From Trogon surrucura (lineage: Eukaryota > Chordata > Aves > Trogoniformes > Trogonidae), in contig CM036618.1 in assembly GCA_020746105.1 (NCBI GenBank), positions 11,850,501-11,914,500 of the forward strand: a DNA stretch of 64,000 bases, read 5' to 3'. The notes under the pieces were generated by a model. The model was not told the DNA's origin, ran no database searches, and was given only the letters and a program-made list of their open reading frames with translations. Position 1 is the first letter of the stretch. Each line of letters opens with the position of its first letter. Both the position numbers and the translations under genes were made by a program. Shown piece by piece: positions 1-10,906 of the stretch.

Positions 1-105
1 CGGGAGCCGAAGTCCAACTTCTGCAACAAACTTCTCATGAGCCCACGCAGGACTCGCTTCATGATCCTGGCCTGCATTAACTCTGCGTCCCCGGACTCGG
101 AGTGA
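1..105 (+). CDS. Possible C-terminal end of a protein-coding exon (partial, unidentified)
   Basis: The window opens in a GC-rich stretch that reads without interruption for 34 codons in frame 1, to a TGA at 103-105. The frame ends in residues ILACINSASPDSE. Frame 3 is also open, for 25 codons, to a TAA at 78-80, so the true frame is not certain. Base composition changes right after the first 130 bases, from GC-rich to AT-rich with frequent stops. That fits a coding end followed by a 3' UTR. No domain or family is recognisable in so short a piece, and the 5' part lies outside the window. The alternative is that this is simply GC-rich 3' UTR. The coding call is an inference from composition and the open frame, not from homology. 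Confidence 0.3.
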   Translation, partial: REPKSNFCNKLLMSPRRTRFMILACINSASPDSE

Positions 106-816
106 CTTTTCATTGAATCCAGCTGGGGCTGGAATTCAGCTGGAAATGGCGGGACTCAGATACCACAGTGATGAGTGTGGTGTAACAATGAGATTTTGAA
201 TTTTGAGTGAAAACTTCAGTATATTTGGATAGCAAACAGTTCCAGTTTTGATAAGCCACTTCCAAGAGCCGTGTAGCATCTCTCCGAGATACTGAGAGTC
301 AAGGTCTGAAGGAGCCATGTTTGAGAGAGCGTGATTGCAGTTTATTGATGAACAGCAACCCACCAGGAAAGGTACACGACTGCAGTTAGCTACCTTCTTT
401 GCACGAGCAGAGAGGAGATGAATTTCAGGGTCTTTGGACAACTCGGAGCGTCGCGATTACTCTATTTCTGGCATCAGTTGTGATTTTAAATGTGGCAGAA
501 ATGACTTTGGATGTGACATCGCAATTGTGGTCAGCGTGCGATAGCCAGCTCTTGGCCTCGCTGTCAACCAAGCAAAGCAAAGCAAGTCCAGGTCAAATGC
601 TTTTGGCTTCCAAGGATCGCTTAAGTGCTGCGGAAAGCATTGTTAGCGTTGGGCGGCTGGAAGCATCGGCTGCTTGTAGTCCCTAAAGTCCCTCTGGTAC
701 TCATTATAAAGGTAGGGAGGATAAGCTTGTGCATTCCAGGTTGTTATATTTGTCTACTCAGTTTTCCTTGCTGTTTTGGCTGCATAAGTGCACCCATCTT
801 AATGTTCTTGTAGGGT

Positions 817-822
817 AATAAA
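817..822 (+). terminator. Candidate proximal poly(A) signal (AATAAA)
   Basis: Canonical AATAAA, followed within 40 bases by GT-rich sequence (CTGCTGTGTTT, and later TTCTGTGGTGG) that could act as a downstream element. It would give a short 3' UTR of roughly 0.7 kb. Confidence 0.25.
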
Positions 823-2494
823 CAGCTGCTGTGTTTCGACGTTGAGGTGATGGCATTCTGTGGTGGATAAGATGATTCATGGCTTGGGTTCCTTCAAGCT
901 GAAAGGTACCATAAGAACGTAATGTTTTAGTTTCCTTTTTTTTTTTTTCCTGGATGGGTCTGGAACTGGGTTTTGTATTATATAACGTGATTGAAAGTTT
1001 AAAACCGGCCACTTGGAGCAGGACACAGATAGCATCTCTCCCAGTGAGGCTTGCCTTTAGTGGTGGAAAAAGGCTCCAGCCCTTTGAGTCATGATGTTTG
1101 TCTTTCTGTTGTTCTGTGGCCCTGAATTCCCCAAGCTACCTGAAAGACTTTTTTGTTCTTCTATCCTGACTCTTGTACTTATAACTTTATTTTTTTCCCA
1201 TTGGTTAAAATGCAAGGAAGTTGGTTTTAGTTTTCTATTTGTTTTTTCACTAGGTCCCATTCGATGATCTTTAATGTGAGCCTCATAATTTGGTACTTAG
1301 TCTGAGTGTGGAGCAGAATAAAATGGCACCTGCTATTGGACAAAAAAAATAACTAGTGGACAATGGGAAAGAAAATGGGGTGAAGTCTGATTTTAATGTA
1401 CCAAAAGCAGAATCTTTGCTTATATAGACTTCGGAGAAGCCAGTATAAGGGATACCTGCCCTCCTTACCCTGTTGCAGCTGCACGACGGGCAAATCTGAA
1501 ATAGAGGTGGAAATACTGGTATGTCAGTATCTCTAAATCTAGAAATAGCTGCTCAAGAAGGTCACCTAAGATGTGTTAATCAACTAGAGAGAACCACTAG
1601 GAAATCTTCAAGAAGGGGAAATGCTTCTCCATGAGAAGAGCTGTGTCTTGGAGCAAGCTGAGATGTAGATATGAAGATCGTGGGTTCAGCAGGTGAGAAA
1701 TGGGAATGATGCTAAGCTTTATTTCTGAGAAACATTTTCTTAGGGTGTGTGTCTCTAAGACACAGAGAGGTGCAAGCAATATCCACCTGCCAGATAGCAA
1801 GGGCTTGGTCACCTTGGCATGGACACGTGCCTGAGCTCTGCTCTCACCTGTATTCTCTGAGGGCCTGTAAGTGCATTCAAAAGGCTTTAAAATCTCCAGG
1901 AAATAAATAGCATGTAAGGATAGTTTGGGATTAAATTCATACCATACCACAAGATAATCTCACTGATGTAACTAAAATGCTCTGTCCATTTTTGTATGCA
2001 CCCATTGAGTTTCACAGGACTGAGGCTTGACTCTTGTGCACAGGTGGTGCAGAGGAAAATATACCCTGTAAGGAACACCTATAGAATAATGAGCTCAAAA
2101 AGGCAATTTCTTCCTATCCCCATAAGCTAGTAGCTATCTTATGCCTTGAACTGTGAGGGTTTGCATTCCTCATTTGTTATTACAAAATGATTATGATTAT
2201 TGTTATTATTATTGTCTGTATAACGTGTGTTTAGGAATTGTCCTTGTGTTTATGCAATTTTTATCTTTAAAACATGCCGCACTCAAATTCATGCAAATTC
2301 CGAAAAGCAACACTTGTTATCATTGCATGCCACTTAATCTTTAAAAGCGATGGAAAAAGTGCAAATAAGCAAACCTGTATAATGATGGGCTTTTAATTTT
2401 TTTTAACGTGCTATTGGTGTTAATTTCTCTGTGCCTGTAATGTTTGTGTTCACTGTAACCGAACAATAGAACTTTGTTTTTGTTCTTTGTGTAA

Positions 2495-2500
2495 ATTAAA
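2495..2500 (+). terminator. Candidate distal poly(A) signal (ATTAAA)
   Basis: ATTAAA, the commonest variant hexamer, is preceded by T- and GT-rich sequence. About 15-20 bases downstream there is a cleavage-compatible stretch, followed by T-rich sequence. It is chosen as the distal end because the sequence beyond loses its UTR-like character. Confidence 0.35.
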
Positions 2501-2515
2501 AACATCTGTTCTCTT

Positions 2516-3700
2516 TATACGAAAAGTTGTTTTTTAAAAGAAGCTGGTCTGATCTAACTAAATACCAATGCTGTGTCCACAATGAGTTACTATTAATATT
2601 TGGGAAAGGCAACCATCCAAAGCAAGTGTAATGTCAAATCACTGGCGGGAGTGCATATTTATTGCTCGAAGTGACAGATAAAAATGCAGAGGTTACAAAA
2701 ACAAAATTCTTGCGGATGACTAATGATGCGTATATATGCCCCCAATGCCCCATCACCACATTTACCATTGGCAGGGTGTTCTCCACCGCCTCCTGCTCCC
2801 CAGGATTAATGGGCAAGAGGCTGGTAGCTTGGCACCCTCCCTGGAGGAATGACGCTGCTCCCACCTTCGCTCCAGCAGACCCTGCATGGAGCGACCTTCA
2901 GGGCGTGCTGGAATCTGATCCATCTATTTAATTTGTCTGACTTTTCCCCCACCTCGTTCTGGTATTTGACTGCACGGGTTTATTTTCCACCGAAGGCACG
3001 GGAATGCTTCTTTTCTGCGCAGGTGGAGGAGGTGAAGTGTCCGTGTTTCTGGAGTGCCTGTGATGCTGGCACGACGGTGGCCTTCAGAATTGTTGTTTGT
3101 CACCTGGTATGAAGGAGCTAGCAGCCCAAAATGGATGTCTGTCATCTTTTTCTTGAGGAGCAGTCCTGCATTTAGCAACAGTCTTGCTGAAGTAGTTGGG
3201 TATTACTTTGGAGAAAAAAATAGGCTGTTTGTCATGAGCACCAATGGCAGAACTGAGGTCTGAGAGGTTCAGCACTTTCCCTGCCCAGGTGGCTGTGTAG
3301 CCTTGTCACTAATATACCTGAGCACCTCAGAGATCATGAAATTGTCCTCATAGGTGGATGTTTTTGGAAGAAATTGCATCTAATCCACATTTCTTGTTGA
3401 AGGGCCTTATTCAAGAAAGCATCTCTATTGGGTGCAGCAGTTAACTCTTCGCTTAAATCTCCTCTGTTTCAGAAAGATTTAAACATAAGTAAATCTTTTC
3501 CAGACTCTGGGCATGCAGAGCTCAGACCTGCTTCTCCCCTTTCTGCTGTCTCTGGTGCCCCGTGTCAAGGGTACCCAACCTTCCACTGGTAAGAACCCAG
3601 AGAAAAAACTTGGCTGTGTTATTAAAGAATTAGATATTTTGATGATATATTTATAACAGTTAGTGCCACAACAGATATAGACTTACTATCAGTGTAACTT
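2516..3700. other. Unique sequence, nothing identified
   Basis: Short open frames overlap on both strands between 2,630 and 3,280. None has a recognisable domain, a codon pattern or splice context that I would defend. There is no repeat tail and no tandem structure. Confidence 0.5.
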
Positions 3701-4158
3701 AGAATCATGGAATCATAGATTGTTTTGGGATGGAAGGGACCTTTAAAGATCATCTAGTCCAAACCCTCCCAACTAGACCAGGTTGCTCAGAGTCCTGTCC
3801 AACTTGACCTTGAATATTTCCAGAGATGGAGCTTCTACCACCTCTCTGGGCAACTTTCTCCGGTGTTTCAGCACCTTAATTACAAACAATTTCTTCCTTA
3901 TATCCAGTCTAAATCTACCCTCTCTTAGTTTAAAACCACTATCCCTTGTCCTATCAAAACATACCCTAATTAAAATCTGTCCCAGCTTTCCTGTAGCCCC
4001 CTTTAAGTACCAGGAGGCTGCTATAAGGTCTCCCCAGACCCTTCTCTTCTCCAGGCTGAACAACCCCAACTCTCTCAGCCTGTCGTCGTAGAAAAGGTGT
4101 TCCAGCCCCCTGATCATTTTTGTTCCACTCCCCTGATCATTTTTGTGGCCCTAAATCT
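3701..4158 (-). mobile_element. CR1 LINE, 5'-truncated 3' end (antisense)
   Basis: Read on the minus strand, this is a 5'-truncated CR1 that ends in the ATTCCATGATTCT-like terminal repeat at 3,701-3,715. The minus-strand frame 4117-3773 (114 aa) keeps the CR1 ORF2 C-terminal pattern, with blocks such as [14 protein letters not shown] and LPREVVEAPSLEIFK. This is the tail downstream of the reverse transcriptase and is not functional alone. Inside the element, a 17-base segment (CCCCTGATCATTTTTGT) is tandemly duplicated at 4107-4123 and 4130-4146. Divergence from the 7.4, 18.4 and 52.5 kb copies puts it in a different, probably older, subfamily. Confidence 0.93.
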
Positions 4159-5355
4159 CCTTGCTCCCTCTTAAGATACCCCATCCTAATGTGCCCTTCC
4201 CCTCTCCTGTTCTCCTGCAGACCTCTTTTCTCTGTCTTTTCCCTGACTACCCCTAATACCCATATTATTTATCTCCATCTCTTTCCACAGCATCTCCCTG
4301 CTTCATACTGCAGCATCTCCTCATCTTATTCCTGACAGGCACCCACACTGGGGCTGGTTGCAGCCTGGGTGGGTGGTCAGCTCTCTCCTACCCAGGCCAG
4401 CTACCATCAGCCGGTTGGTGGCATTTCGCCTCCATCTCAGACACCAACAGCTGCCTCCAAGATCCAGCTGAGCATAGAACTTGCTGAGTCACATTTTCAC
4501 CACAAAAACGCTCGTATGCTTCCCAAGAGTCATGCAGTTATAGGCACGGCTTGGCCAGAGAGGAGCAGACAGCTCTCACTCTGAAGCTCATCCAGGAATG
4601 CTGGCAAGAAGCCACTTTTTATTTCCTATCTCGGGTTACCGCAACACGGGTTAGGACTACAAAAGCCTGAAATCCCTGGCAAGCTAATGCTGTACATCTG
4701 TCTAAGATGATGGCTAGCGTGGACAACCGTGGGCTTCGGCCCATGACCAGTATGAAGCACTTTGTTCCTTGCTGAGCAGCTGTCATTAACAGTGATCTGT
4801 GAGGTTTCTTCCGGATTTTGCTCGGCTGTTCTCTTCTCTGGTGAGATCTCCAGGCTTGCCTGTTTGGCTGCGGAGGTGATCTACCGCTCGGCCTCACCGG
4901 CTGATTGTTCTCGCTGTTCCACTGGCGGTGGGACCATGTGCTGTTTCCATCAGCCTGATGAGCTGCAGCCCCCTGCATCCCCTCGGGCGTGTAAAACCTG
5001 TAAAATGTGCTTGCTCCCTTAGACGGCTACAAGGGATTAGAAGTGAATGTTTTTGCAGGATGACTCAGGAGGAACTATAACTCACCAGGCTCAGTTACCT
5101 GTGAGTAGAGAAGTGGGAGGCTGGTCCCTGGAGTCACTGCCTTGTGTTAATGGCAGCTTGTGTGCCCTTTCTACAGGCAGAAATTGGTGAATTAAATCAG
5201 TGCTAGATGAGCTGGATCTTTGTCTCTGTTTCCTGGGACCTGTCAGACATCCCTGCCTCTCGGTAGGACCTGCCCCTTGCAGTCCACAGTGAGGGGAGAC
5301 TGTAGTTGCTGTCAGAAACCATTCTGATTCTGATTGTCCCCATCATATCCAGATT
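4159..5355. other. Unique sequence, pyrimidine-rich at its start
   Basis: 4,159-4,340 is strongly C/T-rich. It may be a decayed continuation of the adjacent antisense CR1 or simple pyrimidine-rich DNA. The remainder has mixed composition with only short overlapping frames on both strands. Confidence 0.4.
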
Positions 5356-5368
5356 AGTATGATGATGT

Positions 5369-5444
5369 ATGATATCAATTAATGATATTAATTACATGAT
5401 ATTTTGCATGATATTGACAATGCACAATACTGCAGCCATGATAT
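5369..5444. repeat. Short-period ATGATAT repeat cluster
   Basis: The heptamer ATGATAT starts at 5369, 5382, 5396, 5408 and 5438, giving spacings of 13, 14, 12 and 30 bases. The block also contains TAATGATATTAATTA-like palindromic sequence. It resembles a decayed 13-bp minisatellite, or a clustered AT-rich binding-site array. Confidence 0.5.
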
Positions 5445-7354
5445 TTTTGGTGCAGGACAGCAGCTGCCTTGACTGATCATATTTCAAAGAGTAGCCTTAA
5501 GAGCAATAGTTGTCCATAGTTTTGAGGGTCCTTTGCCTCCCCCAAGGAGCTGGGTGCAGGGTCCCACGCAGGGTTGGGCTCCATGTGTGCAGCAGGAGAG
5601 GGGCAGCTTTGCTGCAGAAATAGTATCTGTGCTGCCCATGGCCAGTCCCCAGCATGGCTGCAAGAGGAAACATGGGGCTGTTGGCATTAGACCCGGTGCA
5701 GATGCTGCCCTCCAACCCCTTCCCAAATGCTTATACACCTCCCTGGGACACCACAAAAGTAATTGCAGGTCTTTGCCTTTCACCCGTGTTTTCCCTTCCA
5801 GCTGCACTTGTACTATGGATAGTTTTTTTGCCTGTTCCCATTAGGTGTCTCCCTTTTCCTCCTGATGGACGAGCTGGAGCTGTGCATGTTCTGGCTCTGG
5901 TTGCCCTTCACGAATTGCTCTGAGCCACAGTCCCCAGCGCGGCACCGGAACATGGGGTCCCCCTTTCCCTCCAGGGATGAATTTCTGGCTCAGGTCACAT
6001 TGCTGGATTTTGCCTAGAGACCTTTGCACAGAAAATTTCCTTGGTGGGGCAAGAAAGCATGATTCTGCTACCAGCCCCACCTTGCAGGGTTGTGTGCCCT
6101 CTGGCTTTCCCACCTCTCAGGCCACCGAATTGTGCTCCTTGGGCTCGTCAGGGTTTGAGGCAGAGAGCATCCCTGCCCAAGGAGGAAGGTATGTTTGCAG
6201 GCAGTGGCAAACTGCTGAGTATCCATAAAACTTACATTGCAACTCCATCAAGCCCACATCGATGAAGTTTCAGACTGAGCCCGGATTTCCTGGCAGCAGG
6301 AAAGTGGACCAACATCATGGAAGAAGGGCTTAAAGAAGGATTGTTTTCTTGCTGCAGGAATATGCTATCCCTGTTTGTGACCTAGCATGCTCCCCTGTGT
6401 TACAGAGGCACAAAGGAAACACATATATAAAGGTGCCTGTCCCGTTCCCTGAATCCTAATGTGAAATTGTGGCAATGATTTTCTGGAACCTTTATGTGAG
6501 GAGAAAAAGCTTCTTTGGACAATGAGATGACTGGGAGGCTTTCGCCTCTCTTTCTACAGCTGAATTCTGGTCCTAGCTCTGCTTTAATTAGTTTGGCCCC
6601 TGTGTAGCCTCCACACTATCTAAAATTGTTCAAGTTTTGTGTGTCTTGACACGAGGCACAAGTTTCTGCTACTCCAATACTATCTAGTGCTCAAAATACA
6701 GCAGGTTGTAAAGGCAATAGCAATGCAGCACCCTGCATGCTGCATCATTCACAGAGATCATCCAATCGCTGCCACAGCTTGCTCCTCATCTGTAAATCAC
6801 CTTGCAGTAAAAATTTTATAACTGACTACATTTTTTTTTCTTGTAAATTCACATTCAGTGCTGGAGCAGCACCACTGGCACGCCTGCAATATATAGATTT
6901 AGGTGATCTTGTCACCATTTTGTAGAAAGAAGGACTTAAGCTTGACACCACTCTAAGATTTAGGTGGTGGAGTATAACATCTTTACAGAAATATTTTTAA
7001 AAATTTTACTTGGATTTTTATTTATTTATTAATCCTGAGCATAGGCTCCTGTTGTTGGCAGTGCTATTAGTTCGGTCATCACACAAGCAGAGTTTTGCCC
7101 CAGGTGCAGCTGCACCTGAAATCTTTGGCATAGGTTGACTTATTTAAACAACACGTAGCATCTGGTCTCAGTGGCTTGGGTGACTTAGCGGAGGTCACAC
7201 AGCAGAGACTGGGAAACAGCCCAGCTCTCCTGCCTGTGGTCTCTGTGCTCGAATTTTTGCAACTGCTTCCTCCACCAGAGAGAAACATTAATGTCCACAG
7301 ACAAGAGAGGTAACATAGCTGTTCCAAGCCCATGAGATATTGAATACAAGGTGG
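5445..7354. other. Unique sequence, GC-richer then AT-rich
   Basis: 5,480-6,260 is relatively GC-rich, so several frames stay open on both strands at once. That is a composition effect rather than evidence of a gene. From 6,600 to 7,060 the sequence becomes AT-rich, with a TTTATTTATTTATT run near 7,018. No repeat was recognised. Confidence 0.45.
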
Positions 7355-7409
7355 CCAGAAAGCTGGCTGGACTGCTGGGTTTGAAGTTGAGTGATCTTGG
7401 TGGCAAGTT
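7355..7409 (+). mobile_element. Possible 5' fragment of an older CR1 split by a younger one
   Basis: The phrase AGCTGGCTGGACTGCTGGG resembles the CR1 ORF2 segment that lies upstream of the region found at 7,878 onwards. It ends just before the 5' breakpoint of the younger CR1. It is diverged and short, so it is assigned mostly from its position relative to 7,878-8,819. Confidence 0.4.
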
Positions 7410-7877
7410 CTTGAGAGAGTCCAATGGAGATCTACGAGGATGGTTAAGGGACTTGAACATCTCTCCTATGAAGAGAAACTGAGAGAACTGGGGCTGTTTA
7501 GCCTTGAAAGGAGACGGCTGAGAGGGGATCTTATTAACATATAGAAATATCTGAGGGGTGGGTGTCAAGGGGAAGGAGACAATCTCTTTTCAGTGGTGCC
7601 CAACAATAGAACAAGGAATAATGGGTTTAAGTTAGAACAGAGGAAGTTCCACCTCAACATGAGGAAAAACTTCTTTCCTGTGAGGGTGACAGAGCCCTGG
7701 CACAGGCTGCCCAGAGAGGGTGTGGAGTCTCCTGCTCTGAAGACTTTCAAAACCCACCTGGATGCGTTCCTGTGTGGCTGCCCTAGGGGATCCTGCTCGG
7801 GCAGGGGGGTTGGACTAGATGATCTCTAGAGGTCCTTTCCAACCCCCGACATTCTATGATTCTATGATTCTGTGATT
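7410..7877 (+). mobile_element. CR1 LINE, 5'-truncated, young subfamily
   Basis: Starts at GAGAGAGTCCAATGGAG and runs to the terminal ATTCTATGATTCTATGATTCTGTGATT. It encodes the CR1 ORF2 C-terminal tail ([19 protein letters not shown]), interrupted by a TAG at about 7,543, then LPREGVESPALKTFKTHLDAFLCGCPRGS. The 3' segment CCTGCTCGGGCAGGGGGG can form the CR1 3' hairpin. It is near-identical in wording to the 52.5 kb copy and, in antisense, to the 18.4 kb copy, so all three belong to one subfamily. It appears to have inserted into an older CR1. Confidence 0.95.
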
Positions 7878-8819
7878 AAGTGGTTAATGAGTTAATGAGT
7901 GGTCTGGCTGGTGGTCAGTGCTGAGATGGACAGTGTTTAACACCTTCCCCAGTGCCCCGGGTGACAGGATGGCAGGCACCTCTGTGGATGATGCCAAGTT
8001 GAGGGAAGCAGGGAGTGTCCTGCAGATTTGACTGCTATTCAGCTGAGGAAACAGACCTACAGGAACCTCAGGAAGCTCGACAAAAACTCCTGCATCTGGG
8101 ACCGAGTAACCTCATGCACTGGCTGAGGACTGGATTTGTAGGAAGCAGCTTTGCAGAAACGGGCCTACTAGTGGTCCTGGTGGACACCAACTGGGACAGA
8201 AATCCACAATGTGACCCCGTGGCAATGAGGCTACTGTGCAAAAGGCTGCATCAGACAAAGTGTAGCTGGCAGGTTGAGGCGAATGATTATTACTTTCTAT
8301 TTGCTGCTCACTGGAGTACTGTGTCCAGGTTTGGCCCCTTGGTGCAAGAGTGACACAGACAAACTCAAATGAGTTCAACCAAGTCCACCAAGCTGGTTTG
8401 GGGCTGGAGGATGTGATGAGGTAGGAGGAGAGGCTGAGAAATCTGAGTTTAGTTAGCCTGAGGAGTAGAGGCAGAGGGGATATCTCACTCTCGTGTCCAG
8501 CTGCCTAAAGGAGGGTTGCAGAAAAGATAAAACTGGACTCTTCCCAGATGTTAATAGCAGAGAGATAGGAGTCAATAGTCCCAATCTGCAGCAAGGGAAA
8601 TCCTGACTGAGTATAAGGAAAAAAACCCCACAATCAGTGGTTAACCACGGGCATAATTACCCAGAGACGCTGTGCAATCTCCATCCCTGAAGATTTTCAA
8701 AACATGACTGAACAAAACCCTAAGCAACCTGATCTAACTTTGAAGCTCTGAGTACAAGTTTTGACCAGACGACTTTCCAGAGGTCTCTTCAAATCTAATT
8801 TATTCCATGACTCTACAAT
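7878..8819 (+). mobile_element. Older CR1 LINE, continuation after nested insertion
   Basis: Decayed CR1 ORF2 in the sense orientation. The order is ATGAGTGGT..GTCAGTGCTG..GTTTAACACC, then GATGATGCCAAGTTG, CACTGGAGTACTGTGTCCAG, and a 3' tail ending TATTCCATGACTCTACAA. The residual frame 8015-8353 holds pieces corresponding to the segment downstream of the reverse transcriptase core, with many indels. It starts mid-element exactly where the young CR1 ends, which is why I read the two as nested. The element is inactive. Confidence 0.8.
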
Positions 8820-10827
8820 AGCTGGATACCTTCAGTATAATTCCTGTTGTATTCCCCAGTGAACTGAACCGAGTCCTTTGTCAGTATTGTTTTCACAGGC
8901 ACAACTTTTATAACCACCACATATATCACCAAAGAGGAGAAGGAAAAAAAATAAAAAGAAGACAACCAATACTGAGAGGAAAAATTGAAGCAAAATAATG
9001 TGCAAGAGCTACACAAAACCTCCAGTGTCTCAAAGCTGCTGGTTGCTGCTCGTGTTGGCATGAGAGGAAGCATAAAGTGGATTAAGTGCAAGGACAAACA
9101 ATCTGAGGCATTCTGCTAGAAGAGTCTCCTGTCATCCTCCTGCTTCCCAACAGGACGGTGATCCAAGATGTGCAGAATCTTGGATGAGGCTCCAAGCACT
9201 GAATCACTTTGACTCTCCTCCCTCCACTGCAATGATCACACATAGAAAACAGACGTGATTGAGAGAGACTTGGGCCAATTTATAAAAGGAAAGTCACTTT
9301 TCAATACAACCCTCCATGAAAAGGGGTTGTGTGGTTTTGTCGTTTAGCAAACACCCTGATGGCCTGATGAGAAACGTGCTTGTCAAGCTGAGTTTCCTTC
9401 CTCAGGCCTGAGGAAGGTGGATTTAGGAAACTGTAATTGCTGCAGAAAAGGTGGTGGTAGCCTTGAGATGGGATCTGTCCCCTGCTGGCCTTCCTGCCTC
9501 ATGGCTCCTGGTCACATTTCAGTACCGAGATGCTGCAAATGACAAACATATCTTCCCTGCTGCCCAAAAGGTGCATTGACAAGGTAATTTTTGTATGGCA
9601 TGAGACCTTTTGTATTAGAAGAATATTGAGGTTGCAAAGTGAAACTCTGACAATAATGTACTATTAACTTAATTCTCTCATTAGTATGGATGAGGATATG
9701 CCTAACTGGCGTTGGCTCTTGTGTACATGGGAAATGGACCCTGGGCTAGATAAATCTCGTAACACGATGAATGGTTACTGAATGGGTGCTTGGGGAAGAA
9801 ACTCTGGGCACATTTACATTGGTATTTTAAACAGTTCCAGGGCACAGGTTACCTGCACACTTCTGCCATGGGCAAATCTGTGCACTTCACATTTCCCAGG
9901 TACAGGCTGAGAGCACAAGGCAGGTAGGAGATCTGCAGTGAGGGCTCTGGGTGGTTAATGGTACAGATACAACCAGAGAAAGCTTAAGTTTACTAGTGTA
10001 AATGCATTTCTGCTCTTGGCTGCCAGCCCTACTTGTCCCTGTGCCTTAGACCTCATTCTCAGCCTTGATCACATCTTCCTTGACCTCTGCCTTGTCACCA
10101 ACCTGCCTCAGCCATACCTGCTCCCACCCCGCAGTGTGCCCCTGCCCAGTGTATTCTTGCATTGATCCCACTGCCCCTTCCATCCCTGGCTTTGCCCCGT
10201 CCTATCTCTTGGATGTAGTTTAGATCACCTCCTCGTCTTACAGGCTTTCCCTGTATTCTTCAGCCAGGATCTTCCTTCACCTCTTCACACTCATTCTTTG
10301 GTGTGTGACCTCATTTTGCCTTCATTTTGACCACTGATTCCAGACTGACTGATCTAGTAGGCAGCTCCATGTTGTTCCAGTAAAGCTGCTTTCCTCAGGC
10401 TGCAAATCAGAGAAACACTTCAGTATGTCCTGAAGTCTATCCCCCTTGGTGTACTTAAGCACGTTCTCCTCTTGCCCCAAGCAAGGAGGATGCCTGCTGC
10501 TGAGCGAGGCGGGATTGCCTCGTGAGTTGATTTAGGCTCCTGAGCAATGTGGAACAGTTCAGAGCCTGGGCAGGGCTGATGTTAAATCACAGATGAAAAC
10601 AGCGATCTGTCAGCAGTGTTTTTCCTGTTGTTATTGTGGCCCAGGCAGTTGTGCTGCTGAAAGGCCAAAAGTGACATATAAGGAGAAAAGAGACCAATGA
10701 ATAGAGGTCAAGGGGAATATTCAGTATACTGTAATTTAAGTAGTAAAACACAGGGGAAAAAAGGGGGGCAGGATAAACCTAGTCTGTGCTCAGGGATAAC
10801 CCGTACTAGAAATGGGTGATGTGGCGC
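8820..10827. other. Unique sequence with a pyrimidine-rich block
   Basis: No gene or known repeat was recognised. 10,020-10,300 is a C/T-rich block with recurring words (CTTGACCTCTGCC, CCTGCCTCAGCC, CTGCCCCTTCC). It could be a decayed minisatellite or an unrecognised repeat. Confidence 0.4.
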
Positions 10828-10906
10828 AGCCTTGGGGGGGTTGGACTGGATGATCTTTTGAGGTCCCTTCCAACCTCTAACATTCTGTGATTCTGTGGTT
10901 CTATGA
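10828..10906 (+). mobile_element. Extreme 3' end of a CR1 LINE
   Basis: Only the last ~80 bases are present: GGGGGGGTTGGACTGGATGATC, the CCCTTCCAACCTC segment, and ATTCTGTGATTCTGTGG repeats. This is a severely 5'-truncated insertion, which is common for CR1. Confidence 0.92.

Larger units (their letters stand above)
106..2515 (+). other. Probable 3' UTR of the upstream gene
   Basis: About 2.4 kb with no credible coding frame. It becomes steadily more AT- and T-rich and contains no CR1, unlike most of the window. AATAAA hexamers at 817-822, 1317-1322 and 1902-1907, and an ATTAAA at 2495-2500, could serve as alternative poly(A) signals. The last 150 bases are T/GT-rich in the way of a vertebrate 3' end. 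The extent depends on the upstream exon call being right. RNA-seq coverage ending near 2,515 would settle it. Confidence 0.4.

Noticed and set aside
2662..2931. 89-codon plus-strand frame just after the putative 3' UTR
   Set aside because: It contains a C-P-Q-C motif but no paired zinc ligands or family resemblance. It is probably chance in mixed-composition DNA.
5484..6265. Several overlapping open frames of 80-107 codons on both strands
   Set aside because: The local GC content is high, so stop codons are rare in all frames. No domain, splice signals or preferred frame stands out.
10020..10300. Coding exon or named repeat in the C/T-rich block
   Set aside because: Recurring words are too irregular for a defined array, and no frame or repeat family could be assigned.
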